A stretch of DNA of 13,031 nucleotides, taken from contig CALXON010000137.1 in NCBI GenBank assembly GCA_944389985.1, positions 1 through 13,031 on the forward strand. Direction: 5' to 3'. The notes beneath the pieces were generated by a model. The model was given only the letters and a program-made list of their open reading frames with translations. It was not told the origin of the DNA and searched no databases. Each line of letters begins with the position of its first letter. Positions within the stretch are counted from its first letter, which is position 1. The DNA is from an uncultured Spirochaetaceae bacterium. Lineage in GTDB: Bacteria > Spirochaetota > Spirochaetia > Sphaerochaetales > Sphaerochaetaceae. This document shows, piece after piece, positions 6,368-12,815 of this stretch. The translations under genes and the position numbers were made by a program.

Positions 6368-7420
6368 TTATTCTCCTGCTACCTCTATGACGGATTTGAC
6401 GATGTTCACCTTGTCACTGACACTTCTCTCCATCGCTTCCTGGATCTCATCGAGAGTGAATCTGTTCGTGACGACATCCCTGAGGTTTATCTTGCCTGCC
6501 GCCACTGCAGCTATGGCCATCGGATAGATATGTCTGTATCTGAATACCGTACGGAAGGTTATCTCCTTGTTGAGCGCCACACTCATGTCCAGCGTAACCT
6601 TTCCGCTCTTGCTGTATCCGACACATACGATAGTCCCGCCGGGCTTGACCATCCTTATTGCCTGATTGACCGTGACGTCAGCTCCTGCTGTGTCTATGGC
6701 AAGATCAACACCATAACCACCGGCAAGAGCCATTATCCTCTCTATGGCATCCTCATGAGCGCTGTTCACGACAGCAGTCGCACCGAGCTCAAGAGCTTTC
6801 TCCAGTCTCTTCTCCACGACATCAACCACATACACATCGGTGACGCCCTCTGCCTTCAGTGCCAGCATACACATAAGTCCGATGCATCCTGCTCCGAAGA
6901 CCACGGCCTTCTGCCCGATATGAGCCATGCCCTGGTTGGCTGCATGGAAACCGACAGCGAGAGGCTCGATGAGAGCACCTTCCATCAGGGACACATTGTC
7001 GGGAAGACGGAAGCACATATCCGCATCATAGGCGACATACTCCTGGAACACACCGTCAACGGGAGGTGTTGCGAAGAACTGCACATCCGGACAGAGATTG
7101 TACCTTCCGGTCCTGCAGAACTCACAGTGTCCGCAGGTCGTCCCCGGCTCCATCGCCACCCTGTCTCCTACCCTGAGGTTCTTCACATCCTTACCTGCAG
7201 CGACAACCGTACCTGCAGCTTCATGCCCAAGCACGAATGGAGGATGCACCACGAAATCTCCGATGGCTCCTGTCTCGAAGTAATGCACATCACTGCCGCA
7301 GATTCCTACATATCCGACTTTGACAAGGACCTCATTGTCCCGCAGCTCTGGTACGGGCCTCTCCTCGATCTCTATTCTGCCTATGGCCTTCATCACGGCC
7401 ACCTTCATCATCTTGTCCAT
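6368..7420 (-). CDS. Zinc-dependent polyol dehydrogenase (sorbitol/xylitol/L-iditol dehydrogenase family), 350 aa
   Basis: This medium-chain dehydrogenase oxidises a sugar alcohol or secondary alcohol to the ketose with NAD(P)+ in the cytoplasm. The catalytic zinc site is visible as C41 (GICGSD), H66-E67 (GHEAAG) and E152 (LIEPLAV). The structural zinc site is the four cysteines C96, C99, C102 and C110 (CGHCEFC then C). The Rossmann motif is GAGCIG (176-181), with D200 at the end of the second strand (VYVVD), which favours NAD+ over NADP+. ATG 7420 is preferred over an in-frame TTG two codons earlier because GGAGG stands six bases upstream. It is the last gene of the operon, 24 bases behind the phosphatase. 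In context it would oxidise the imported polyol or an isomerised product. The exact substrate is unknown. Confidence 0.92.
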   Translation of the reverse strand: MDKMMKVAVMKAIGRIEIEERPVPELRDNEVLVKVGYVGICGSDVHYFETGAIGDFVVHPPFVLGHEAAGTVVAAGKDVKNLRVGDRVAMEPGTTCGHCEFCRTGRYNLCPDVQFFATPPVDGVFQEYVAYDADMCFRLPDNVSLMEGALIEPLAVGFHAANQGMAHIGQKAVVFGAGCIGLMCMLALKAEGVTDVYVVDVVEKRLEKALELGATAVVNSAHEDAIERIMALAGGYGVDLAIDTAGADVTVNQAIRMVKPGGTIVCVGYSKSGKVTLDMSVALNKEITFRTVFRYRHIYPMAIAAVAAGKINLRDVVTNRFTLDEIQEAMERSVSDKVNIVKSVIEVAGE

Positions 7421-7444
7421 TAACAACCTCCTTCCTTCATTCTC

Positions 7445-8095
7445 TCACAAAAGTCCCAGTAAATGATCACGAAGCTCAGAATATGTTCCGACCTCAATAT
7501 CTGATGCGGATGTGTCGAGCTTTATGCTCGCAGCCTTGAAACCTACTGTGTAAAGTCCGGCGGCCTTGGCTGCCGTCACACCAGCAGGAGAATCCTCCAC
7601 AGCAATACAGTCCTCCGCAGAGAACCCTGAGAAACGTATTCCTTTCAGATATGGGTCAGGAGCAGGCTTGCTGCTCGAAACCATGTCTCCTGTGACGATG
7701 AAATCAAAACAGCCTGTCATATGAAGACGGTTCAAGGCGGAAAGTATGAATTTCGCTCCTGTCGATGAGACCAGACCGACAGTGAAACCGGCACTGGACA
7801 GGCTCTCAATACACTCCACTGCTCCGTCAATCGGCTTTATTCCCTCATAATCAACATAGAAATTGTCATAACGGGAGTATTTCGACAGGTAGTCATCAAC
7901 GGCAATGGAGAGCCCGTACTTCTCATTCATATAGGCCACGGTTCTCGCAGTATTGTATCCGATGACATGAAGGGCATCCTCCTCTGAGATCTCTGTCCCG
8001 TAGTTCTCCCTGATCACTCTGATGAGAAGATCCTTGGCATAGAGCTCGCTGTCCACTATCACTCCATCGAAATCGAACATTACACACTTTTTCAC
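7445..8095 (-). CDS. HAD-superfamily phosphatase (beta-phosphoglucomutase-like subgroup), 216 aa
   Basis: This is a cytosolic HAD hydrolase that removes, or possibly transfers, phosphate on a small sugar phosphate. Motif I is DFDGVIVDS with nucleophile D8 and acid/base D10. A helical cap follows (about 16-85). Motif II is LVSST (109-112), motif III K143 in SSKPAPDPYL, and motif IV VEDSPAG (E167/D168). Cap position and the KPAPDPYL stretch fit the beta-PGM/GPH branch. The start is GTG at 8095, strongly supported by GGAGGT four bases upstream; the next ATG (codon 6) would cut into motif I. It begins 11 bases after the MgtC-like gene and ends 24 bases before the dehydrogenase. In this operon it may dephosphorylate a sugar-phosphate or act as a house-cleaning enzyme. 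Substrate cannot be predicted. Confidence 0.88.
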   Translation of the reverse strand: MKKCVMFDFDGVIVDSELYAKDLLIRVIRENYGTEISEEDALHVIGYNTARTVAYMNEKYGLSIAVDDYLSKYSRYDNFYVDYEGIKPIDGAVECIESLSSAGFTVGLVSSTGAKFILSALNRLHMTGCFDFIVTGDMVSSSKPAPDPYLKGIRFSGFSAEDCIAVEDSPAGVTAAKAAGLYTVGFKAASIKLDTSASDIEVGTYSELRDHLLGLL

Positions 8096-8106
8096 GGTGA
8101 CCTCCG

Positions 8107-8805
8107 TCAGATTATCTCAACATACTGCACACCAGAAATCTTCTTGATGTTGCTTATGAGCTTCAGCCTTTCTTCCTTTGGCTGGGTTTTGACCATTATA
8201 TATATAAGAAAGCCTTCATCTCCACTATTGTGGAAGGTATCGAAGTCCATGATCTTGTAATCACCGTAGCATTTCATCTTGTCGAAGAACTCAGCCATGT
8301 CTATGGCTTTGTTGAAGACAATCATTATCTGTATTCTCCGGGATGTTGAGAAATATGTGGATTCGATCTTTCCAAGCAGATAGAGGATACAGAGTATCGC
8401 AATGCCTACAAGCACCGCCCCTGTGATGAATCCGGCTCCCACACAGAGTCCTATGCATGCGGACACCCAGAGACCGGCTGCTGTGGTCAGTCCCTTTATC
8501 TGATGATATCCATTGAAAATGATCGTTCCGGCACCGAGAAAACCTATTCCGCTTATGACCTGCGCTCCAAGTCTGGAAGGATCTGTTCCGCCCATGTACT
8601 TCTGGATATATATTCCGAGCATGCTCACAAGAGTCGCTCCCAGAGAGACGAGCATGTAGGTCCGTGCACCAGCGGGCCGACGCTTCTGGGTCCGCTCAAG
8701 ACCCAGAAGCCCGCTGAGAAGCGCTGAGATAAGGACTTTCAGGACAACGACATCGATTGTGAGACCTGAAAAATACTGATTTATGACAGCGCAGTAATGT
8801 TCCAT
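8107..8805 (-). CDS. MgtC/SapB-family inner-membrane protein, 232 aa
   Basis: The N-terminal membrane domain (about 20-145) contains the family signature LISALLSGLLGLERTQKR and then PAGARTYMLVSLGATL. It continues with ISGIGFLGAGTII and GLTTAAGLWVSACIGLCVGAGF, giving about four to five helices. The C-terminal soluble part (about 153-232, RRIQIMIVF to GVQYVEII) has the beta-alpha-beta pattern of the ACT-like domain of longer MgtC proteins. In Salmonella, MgtC is linked to growth at low Mg2+ and to inhibition of the F-type ATPase; the general molecular role of the family is not settled. ATG 8805 is six bases after the permease stop and has AAAGGGA about nine bases upstream, so it is co-transcribed and probably coupled. 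Its place inside a sugar-uptake operon is unusual. Confidence 0.9.
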   Translation of the reverse strand: MEHYCAVINQYFSGLTIDVVVLKVLISALLSGLLGLERTQKRRPAGARTYMLVSLGATLVSMLGIYIQKYMGGTDPSRLGAQVISGIGFLGAGTIIFNGYHQIKGLTTAAGLWVSACIGLCVGAGFITGAVLVGIAILCILYLLGKIESTYFSTSRRIQIMIVFNKAIDMAEFFDKMKCYGDYKIMDFDTFHNSGDEGFLIYIMVKTQPKEERLKLISNIKKISGVQYVEII

Positions 8806-8811
8806 ATACGA

Positions 8812-9648
8812 CTATCCCTTTATTCCGGAACCAACAAACGCATCAATGATGTTCTTCTGGATGAATCCGTAAATGATCATCATAGGAAGAGAAGCCAGTG
8901 TTGCTGTTGCCATGAATGGTCCCCATCTGTTTCCGGTCTCATGATCAAGGAACTGCTGCAGTCCTATCGTGAGAGTCTGGTGCTCAGATGATGAGAGTAC
9001 GAGCAATGGCCAGAAATACTGGTTCCATCCGTCGATGAGACAGAGTATGAACATCGAGAGTATCGCACCCTGACAGATACGGAACACGACCTTACGGAAG
9101 ATCCAGAACGAGTTCGCACCTTCAACCTCCGCAGCCTCGAAGAAAGCCTTTGGAATGCCGCTCACATGCTGCCTGATGAAGAAGAACGTCGACGCATTCG
9201 CGATATTCGGGATGATCACGGCCGCCGGTGTGTTGAGAATACCCATACGGCTTGTCAGGATGTAGTTCGGGATCATGGTGACCTGGAAAGGTATGACCAT
9301 GGTCGCGATGAGCATGTAGAAGATGAATGCGTTGAACCGTGTCTTGTAGTAAGTGAGCGCGAACGCCGCAAGCATGGATACGATGATCTGGGTCACAGCT
9401 ATTCCAAGCGTTGTCACGATACTGTTGTAGAACCAGTTCAGCAGGTCATACTCCTCGATGACCGTCCTGAAGTTGTCCAGAGTCGGCACATGCGGTATCA
9501 GGTAAATATCGCGGGTGAAGAGCTCATTCGGCAGCTTGAATGCAGAAGATATCATCCAGAAGATCGGGAAGATATTCAGAATGACAAGTATGAACAGGAA
9601 TATGTGCAGGATTGACTGCTTGCCTCTTCTTGAAATATTAATCGTCAT
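8812..9648 (-). CDS. Carbohydrate ABC transporter permease, CUT1 family (MalG-like), 278 aa
   Basis: This is the second inner-membrane subunit of the sugar importer. It has six predicted helices: about 13-33, 74-97, 106-125, 140-158, 193-212 and 243-262. The cytoplasmic coupling motif (EAA loop) is EAAEVEGANSFWIFRKVVFR at 171-190. After the first helix comes the periplasmic stretch AFKLPNELF seen in MalG-type proteins. The C-terminus ends FVGSGIKG, typical of the family. ATG 9648 overlaps the end of the first permease gene by 11 bases; GGAGG lies about 11 bases upstream. Length and order (MalF-type then MalG-type) are standard. It should dock on a CUT1 ATPase encoded elsewhere, since none is present in this operon. 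Confidence 0.93.
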   Translation of the reverse strand: MTINISRRGKQSILHIFLFILVILNIFPIFWMISSAFKLPNELFTRDIYLIPHVPTLDNFRTVIEEYDLLNWFYNSIVTTLGIAVTQIIVSMLAAFALTYYKTRFNAFIFYMLIATMVIPFQVTMIPNYILTSRMGILNTPAAVIIPNIANASTFFFIRQHVSGIPKAFFEAAEVEGANSFWIFRKVVFRICQGAILSMFILCLIDGWNQYFWPLLVLSSSEHQTLTIGLQQFLDHETGNRWGPFMATATLASLPMMIIYGFIQKNIIDAFVGSGIKG

Positions 9649-10561
9649 AGTGCCACAATCCTCCCGCGATCTTGATAAGACTTGCCGTGATTATCAGGAA
9701 GAATATCGAAGTGAATATTGCCGTTGAGCTCGCCAGTCCGATATTGAAATACTCAAATGCGAATACATAGATGATATGTGACAGGTTCGTCGTCGCATCC
9801 GATGGTCCGCCCGATGTGAGTATGTTGATCGGAGTGAACGCCCTCTCAGCAGCGAATATCACGGAAGTTATCAGGATGTATATCGTCGTCGGCCACAGCA
9901 AAGGCCATTTGATCTTCCAGAACACCTGCCATCCGTTTGCTCCTTCTATCGTCGCAGCCTCTATATACTCCTTGTTGATGCAGAGAAGTCCTGCGATGAA
10001 GAGGATCATATTCGTTCCGATATGCTTCCAGCCTGACACGAGTATTATGGAAAACATTGCAGTCTTCTTGTCACTCAGCCATGCGAATCCCTCATGCCCG
10101 AACAGCTCAAGAATATTGTTCAGAACTCCGAACTGGGGATTGAACATCCACATCCATACGAGACAGATGATTGAGAATGCAAGGATCGAAGGCAGGAAGA
10201 GAAGCGCCTTGTAGAAATTCTGGAACCTTGAACTTCTGATGTTTGACAGCATCAGGGCAAAAAGCAGCGGAAGCACCATGAAGAAAGGAAACAGTCCTAT
10301 CATGTAGAGGAATGTGTTCACAGTGGCTTTCTGGAACGCTTCCCTGCCCATCATCTCCACGAAATTGTTCAGACCGTTCCACTTCATGCTTCCAACAAAG
10401 TTCCATTTGAAGAAACTCAGTATCAGCGAATAGAGTATCGGCCAGAACTTATACAGAATGAACGTGACAAGAGCCGGCAGCAGATAGATGAAGAACATAG
10501 TAGTCTTGCGTCGCTGAGCCCGCCTTGCGTATATCGATCTGTTCTCGACTTTTACAACCAT
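9638..10561 (-). CDS. Carbohydrate ABC transporter permease, CUT1 family (MalF/UgpA-like), 307 aa
   Basis: This is the first inner-membrane subunit of the sugar importer. A basic N-terminus (YARRAQRRK) precedes six helices: about 22-42, 83-106, 118-140, 170-192, 222-243 and 276-298. Family landmarks are LLPALVTFILYKFWPI, the ALLFLPSILAF segment, and the EAA loop EAATIEGANGWQVFWKIKWP at 201-220. LTSGGPSDATTNLSHIIY is the conserved LTxGGPxxxT region before the last helix. ATG 10561 has AGGAGA seven bases upstream and lies 15 bases after the isomerase stop. It forms a heterodimer with the next gene product, and the binding protein encoded upstream delivers the sugar. Confidence 0.93.
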   Translation of the reverse strand: MVVKVENRSIYARRAQRRKTTMFFIYLLPALVTFILYKFWPILYSLILSFFKWNFVGSMKWNGLNNFVEMMGREAFQKATVNTFLYMIGLFPFFMVLPLLFALMLSNIRSSRFQNFYKALLFLPSILAFSIICLVWMWMFNPQFGVLNNILELFGHEGFAWLSDKKTAMFSIILVSGWKHIGTNMILFIAGLLCINKEYIEAATIEGANGWQVFWKIKWPLLWPTTIYILITSVIFAAERAFTPINILTSGGPSDATTNLSHIIYVFAFEYFNIGLASSTAIFTSIFFLIITASLIKIAGGLWHYDD

Positions 10562-10576
10562 AGATATCTCCTGTGA

Positions 10577-11392
10577 TCAGTCAAAAAGCGAAGAGAGCTC
10601 TCTGATCTTGCTGAATGGATCGTCTCCCCCGAAAACCTCCAGAACGAACTGGGCTGTGTAGCCCTTCTTCCTCATATAATCATGGACTTCCGGCCAGTCG
10701 ATGACACCATCTGTCGGAACATTGTGAAGATCATTCTTCCCATCATTGTTGTGGATGTGCATTGTCACGATGTCCGGCATGGCGGCATCGATCTCATCAT
10801 GCATCTCGACTCCTGAAAGAACGACATGTCCTATATCCAGGCAGTATTTCAGTCCGGGTATGTCACCATAGAGCTTCTTCTGATTCTGCAGTGTGCATAC
10901 GATCTCGTCCTCAGCCCCCGATGGCGGTATGTTCTCAAGAGCGATCGTGACTCCGAGCTCGCGTCCATATTCACAGAGATCCGCAAACACATCCTTCACG
11001 ATGTTCACTTCCGAATTCTTGTAGTTGTATTCTCCCCTGTCCAGTCCATGCATGACCATGATCGGGACTTCAAACTCAGAACAGTCCTCGATTGTCCTGT
11101 GCCACAGGTTCACCCTGTAAGAAAGGAACTCGCGGCTGTTCTTGAACACAGGCTTGAACCTTCTGAACGGGGCATGCACTGAATGGACAGAAAGCCCGTA
11201 CTCTTTGAGCCAGCTCTTTATATCCGAGCGGCTTATCTCTGCTCTGGGATCAAAATGGACAGAATCACCCCAGAGTTCCACATAATCAAATCCATTCTCC
11301 TTGGTACATTTCAGTATCTCCCTGAAATCAGAGAACTCACCGATCCACGAAGAGAGAGCATATTCATTCCTATCTGTATAGATTCCAGACAT
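10577..11392 (-). CDS. TIM-barrel sugar (phosphate) isomerase/epimerase, AP-endonuclease-2 superfamily, 271 aa
   Basis: This is a cytosolic metal-dependent isomerase/epimerase of the xylose-isomerase-like barrel family (IolE/IolI, tagatose-3-epimerase and relatives). The barrel strands carry the expected metal ligands: E153 in VTIALENIPP, D186 and H189 in YCLDIGH, histidines in MHIHNNDGKNDLH (211-223), and E252 in FVLEVFGG. The N-terminus has FDYVELWGD, a typical first-strand Glu, and HSVHAPF (about 70-76). ATG 11392 is supported by AAAGGAGG with four-base spacing. It sits between the binding-protein gene and the permeases, so it most likely acts on the imported sugar or its oxidised form. 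No Lys/Asp set specific to one named enzyme is recognised, so the reaction stays open. Confidence 0.85.
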   Translation of the reverse strand: MSGIYTDRNEYALSSWIGEFSDFREILKCTKENGFDYVELWGDSVHFDPRAEISRSDIKSWLKEYGLSVHSVHAPFRRFKPVFKNSREFLSYRVNLWHRTIEDCSEFEVPIMVMHGLDRGEYNYKNSEVNIVKDVFADLCEYGRELGVTIALENIPPSGAEDEIVCTLQNQKKLYGDIPGLKYCLDIGHVVLSGVEMHDEIDAAMPDIVTMHIHNNDGKNDLHNVPTDGVIDWPEVHDYMRKKGYTAQFVLEVFGGDDPFSKIRELSSLFD

Positions 11393-11409
11393 AAATCCTC
11401 CTTTTTCAA

Positions 11410-11441
11410 ATGCTGTGCACCCCTGATGGAATGCACAGCAT
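11410..11441 (-). promoter_or_regulatory. Intercistronic hairpin after the sugar-binding-protein gene (no T-run)
   Basis: A perfect 10-bp inverted repeat, ATGCTGTGCA and TGCACAGCAT, with a 12-base loop lies between the binding-protein stop codon (11474-11476) and the isomerase start. In the minus-strand RNA the stem is followed by TTGAAAAAGGAGG, not by a U tract, so it is unlikely to end transcription efficiently. Such stem-loops behind binding-protein genes (as in malE-malF) are known to protect the upstream mRNA and give more binding protein than permease. That role is inferred here. Confidence 0.6.
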
Positions 11442-11473
11442 ACTTATCAGTGTTCAGTTCATGAAACCGTCTG

Positions 11474-12715
11474 TCAGAGCATCTTGTTGTAAGCTTCAAC
11501 AGCCTTGTCGAATGCAGGTCCGACCTCGACTCCGTTGAAGAGACAGTCAGTTCTCACGTTGTAGTAGAGTCTGTCGATCTCCATTCCGGTTGATCCGCCT
11601 GGCCAGCAGAGCCATGGAACAGCGTACGGAACGCTTTCATATGCAGCTTCCTGTCCCGGAGTGATAGGAACTTCATCTGTTGTAACGGAAAGGTATCCGG
11701 TCTTTGTGAAGATCTCCATGGCCTCTGCGGAAAGAGCATACTCGATGAACTTCCATACAGCTTCCTGAGCTCTCTTATCCTTGCTGAAGTTGAAGATACC
11801 GGCGCCTCCGGCAGGAAGAGCTCTCTGCTTTCCTGTGAATGCAGGATTCATCGCGACCTGAAGCTCGAAGTTGGCACCGGCTGCGATGCTGGAGAGCTTC
11901 ATACATGATCCGCAGTAGAATGCCATCTCGCCTGCGATGAAGTCTGCGAAGAGCTCATTGTCAGTACATACAGGAATCAGTCCTTCGCTGTAGAGCTTCT
12001 GCCACATCTCTATGGCCTCGACAGCCTCAGGATTGTTGAAGGCAACCTTCGTGTTGTCATCATTGAGGAGTTTTCCTCCATTGGAGAAGATGAGAGTGAG
12101 ATCAGGCCATGTATCAAGCATCTGCATACCGATCGTGTACTTGTCGGTCTTTTCCTTGATCACCGCTCCTACCTCGAAAACCTCATCCCATGTGTCAGGA
12201 ATATCATCTTCTGAAAGACCTGCTTCCCTGAGGATGTCCATATTCACGAACATGACCATGTTGGACATACAGAACGGTACACATACCATCTCTCCGTCGA
12301 CCTTTCCAAGATTGAGGATTGCCGGATCAAACTTCTGTGTCAGCGCCTCATAAGCCTCTGCTGACGGAGCAATATCATCAATATGGTTCGGCTTGAGCTC
12401 TGTAGCGATATAATTCATGAGATTGAATCCGCCCATGAGCACATCTGGAGGATTGTTTCCTGCGGCGAGGTCTGCAATCATCTGCTGAAGAAGATCGATA
12501 TATTCACCGGGTTTTGCAGTCACTTCAATCTTTATGTCAGGATTAGCCGCTTCGAAATTGTCCACGATCTCATTAAGACGTGCTTCGCTGTCTCCTGACC
12601 ACCTGTGCCATACCTGAAGAGTGATCGGTCCAGATTCCTTTTCTGAACTTCCTCCTGCGAATACAGAAGACAGAGCAAGCATCATGCAAAGTGATAATAC
12701 CAGAATCCGTTTCAT
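11474..12715 (-). CDS. CUT1 sugar ABC transporter substrate-binding protein, 413 aa
   Basis: This is a periplasmic (or surface-associated) solute-binding protein of family 1 that delivers a carbohydrate to the two downstream permeases. The Sec signal is MKR plus a hydrophobic stretch to about residue 20, ending SSVFAGGSSEKES, with no cysteine at the cleavage region. The mature part starts ITLQVWHRWSGDSEARLNEIV with the common (V/L)WH.W motif. It continues with NPDIKIEVTAKPGEYIDLLQ, GNNPPDVLMGG, FVNMDILREAGLSEDDIPDTWDE, and a C-terminal lobe with WKFIEYALSAEAMEIFTKTGYLSVT. ATG 12715 has AAAGGAG six bases upstream. That ribosome site can pair with an upstream repeat, so translation may be controlled. 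It is the first complete gene of the operon. Ligand unknown; oligosaccharide or polyol are both possible. Confidence 0.93.
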   Translation of the reverse strand: MKRILVLSLCMMLALSSVFAGGSSEKESGPITLQVWHRWSGDSEARLNEIVDNFEAANPDIKIEVTAKPGEYIDLLQQMIADLAAGNNPPDVLMGGFNLMNYIATELKPNHIDDIAPSAEAYEALTQKFDPAILNLGKVDGEMVCVPFCMSNMVMFVNMDILREAGLSEDDIPDTWDEVFEVGAVIKEKTDKYTIGMQMLDTWPDLTLIFSNGGKLLNDDNTKVAFNNPEAVEAIEMWQKLYSEGLIPVCTDNELFADFIAGEMAFYCGSCMKLSSIAAGANFELQVAMNPAFTGKQRALPAGGAGIFNFSKDKRAQEAVWKFIEYALSAEAMEIFTKTGYLSVTTDEVPITPGQEAAYESVPYAVPWLCWPGGSTGMEIDRLYYNVRTDCLFNGVEVGPAFDKAVEAYNKML

Positions 12716-12718
12716 TGT

Positions 12719-12759
12719 TTTCTCCTTTTGTACTTTAATTTTAGGGTCAAAAGGAGAAA
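12719..12759 (-). promoter_or_regulatory. 12-bp inverted repeat that can sequester the binding-protein ribosome site; holds a possible -10 box
   Basis: In the minus-strand RNA, UUUCUCCUUUUG (12759-12748) is perfectly complementary to CAAAAGGAGAAA (12730-12719), with a 17-base loop between them. The second arm contains the whole AAAGGAG ribosome site of the sugar-binding-protein gene and ends three bases before its ATG. The loop DNA carries TAAAAT (12743-12738), a possible -10 box with no good -35. If transcription starts there, the first arm is not in the RNA and the site is free. If the RNA comes from further upstream, the site is masked. The repeat itself is directly visible; function is inferred. 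Confidence 0.55.
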
Positions 12760-12767
12760 TCCCTGTG

Positions 12768-12793
12768 TCACAATCCTGTCATGGTTTATCACA
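12768..12793. promoter_or_regulatory. Two further TCACA half-sites in phase with the palindrome
   Basis: Plus-strand TCACA occurs at 12768-12772 and 12789-12793, and again inside the palindrome at 12811-12815. Starts are 21 and 22 bases apart, that is, two turns of the helix, placing them on one face of the DNA. The left copy is part of TGTGTCACA. They could be extra contacts for the same regulator. Confidence 0.4.
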
Positions 12794-12814
12794 TAAATCT
12801 GTGACAATTGTCAC
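12785..12814 (-). promoter_or_regulatory. Weak candidate upstream promoter for the sugar operon
   Basis: On the minus strand GTGACA (12814-12809, five of six matches to TTGACA) is followed after 18 bases by GATAAA (12790-12785, four of six matches to TATAAT). If used, its -35 lies inside the palindrome, which would then act as a repressor site, and the RNA would contain both arms of the downstream hairpin. Low confidence. Confidence 0.22.
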
Positions 12815-12815
12815 A
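12800..12815. promoter_or_regulatory. Perfect 16-bp palindrome with CRP-type layout (TGTGA-N6-TCACA)
   Basis: TGTGACAATTGTCACA is fully self-complementary and matches the layout of CRP/FNR-family operators. It lies 85 bases upstream of the sugar-binding-protein ATG and overlaps the stop codon of the histidine kinase gene (TGA 12813-12811). A catabolite-type or other dimeric regulator is the likely binder. Which protein binds is not shown by the sequence. Confidence 0.6.

Noticed and set aside
6350..7423. Plus-strand open frame of about 357 codons
   Set aside because: Antisense to the zinc dehydrogenase, whose metal and Rossmann motifs are unmistakable. The plus frame is His/Cys/Ser-rich shadow sequence and starts inside a terminator.
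11410..11441. Hairpin as a transcription terminator
   Set aside because: Stem is good but no T-run follows on the minus strand, and the genes beyond it clearly belong to the same transporter.
12719..12759. Inverted repeat as terminator of the histidine kinase gene
   Set aside because: Stem is A/T-rich apart from GGAG, and it is followed by ACAATG of the next gene rather than a U tract.
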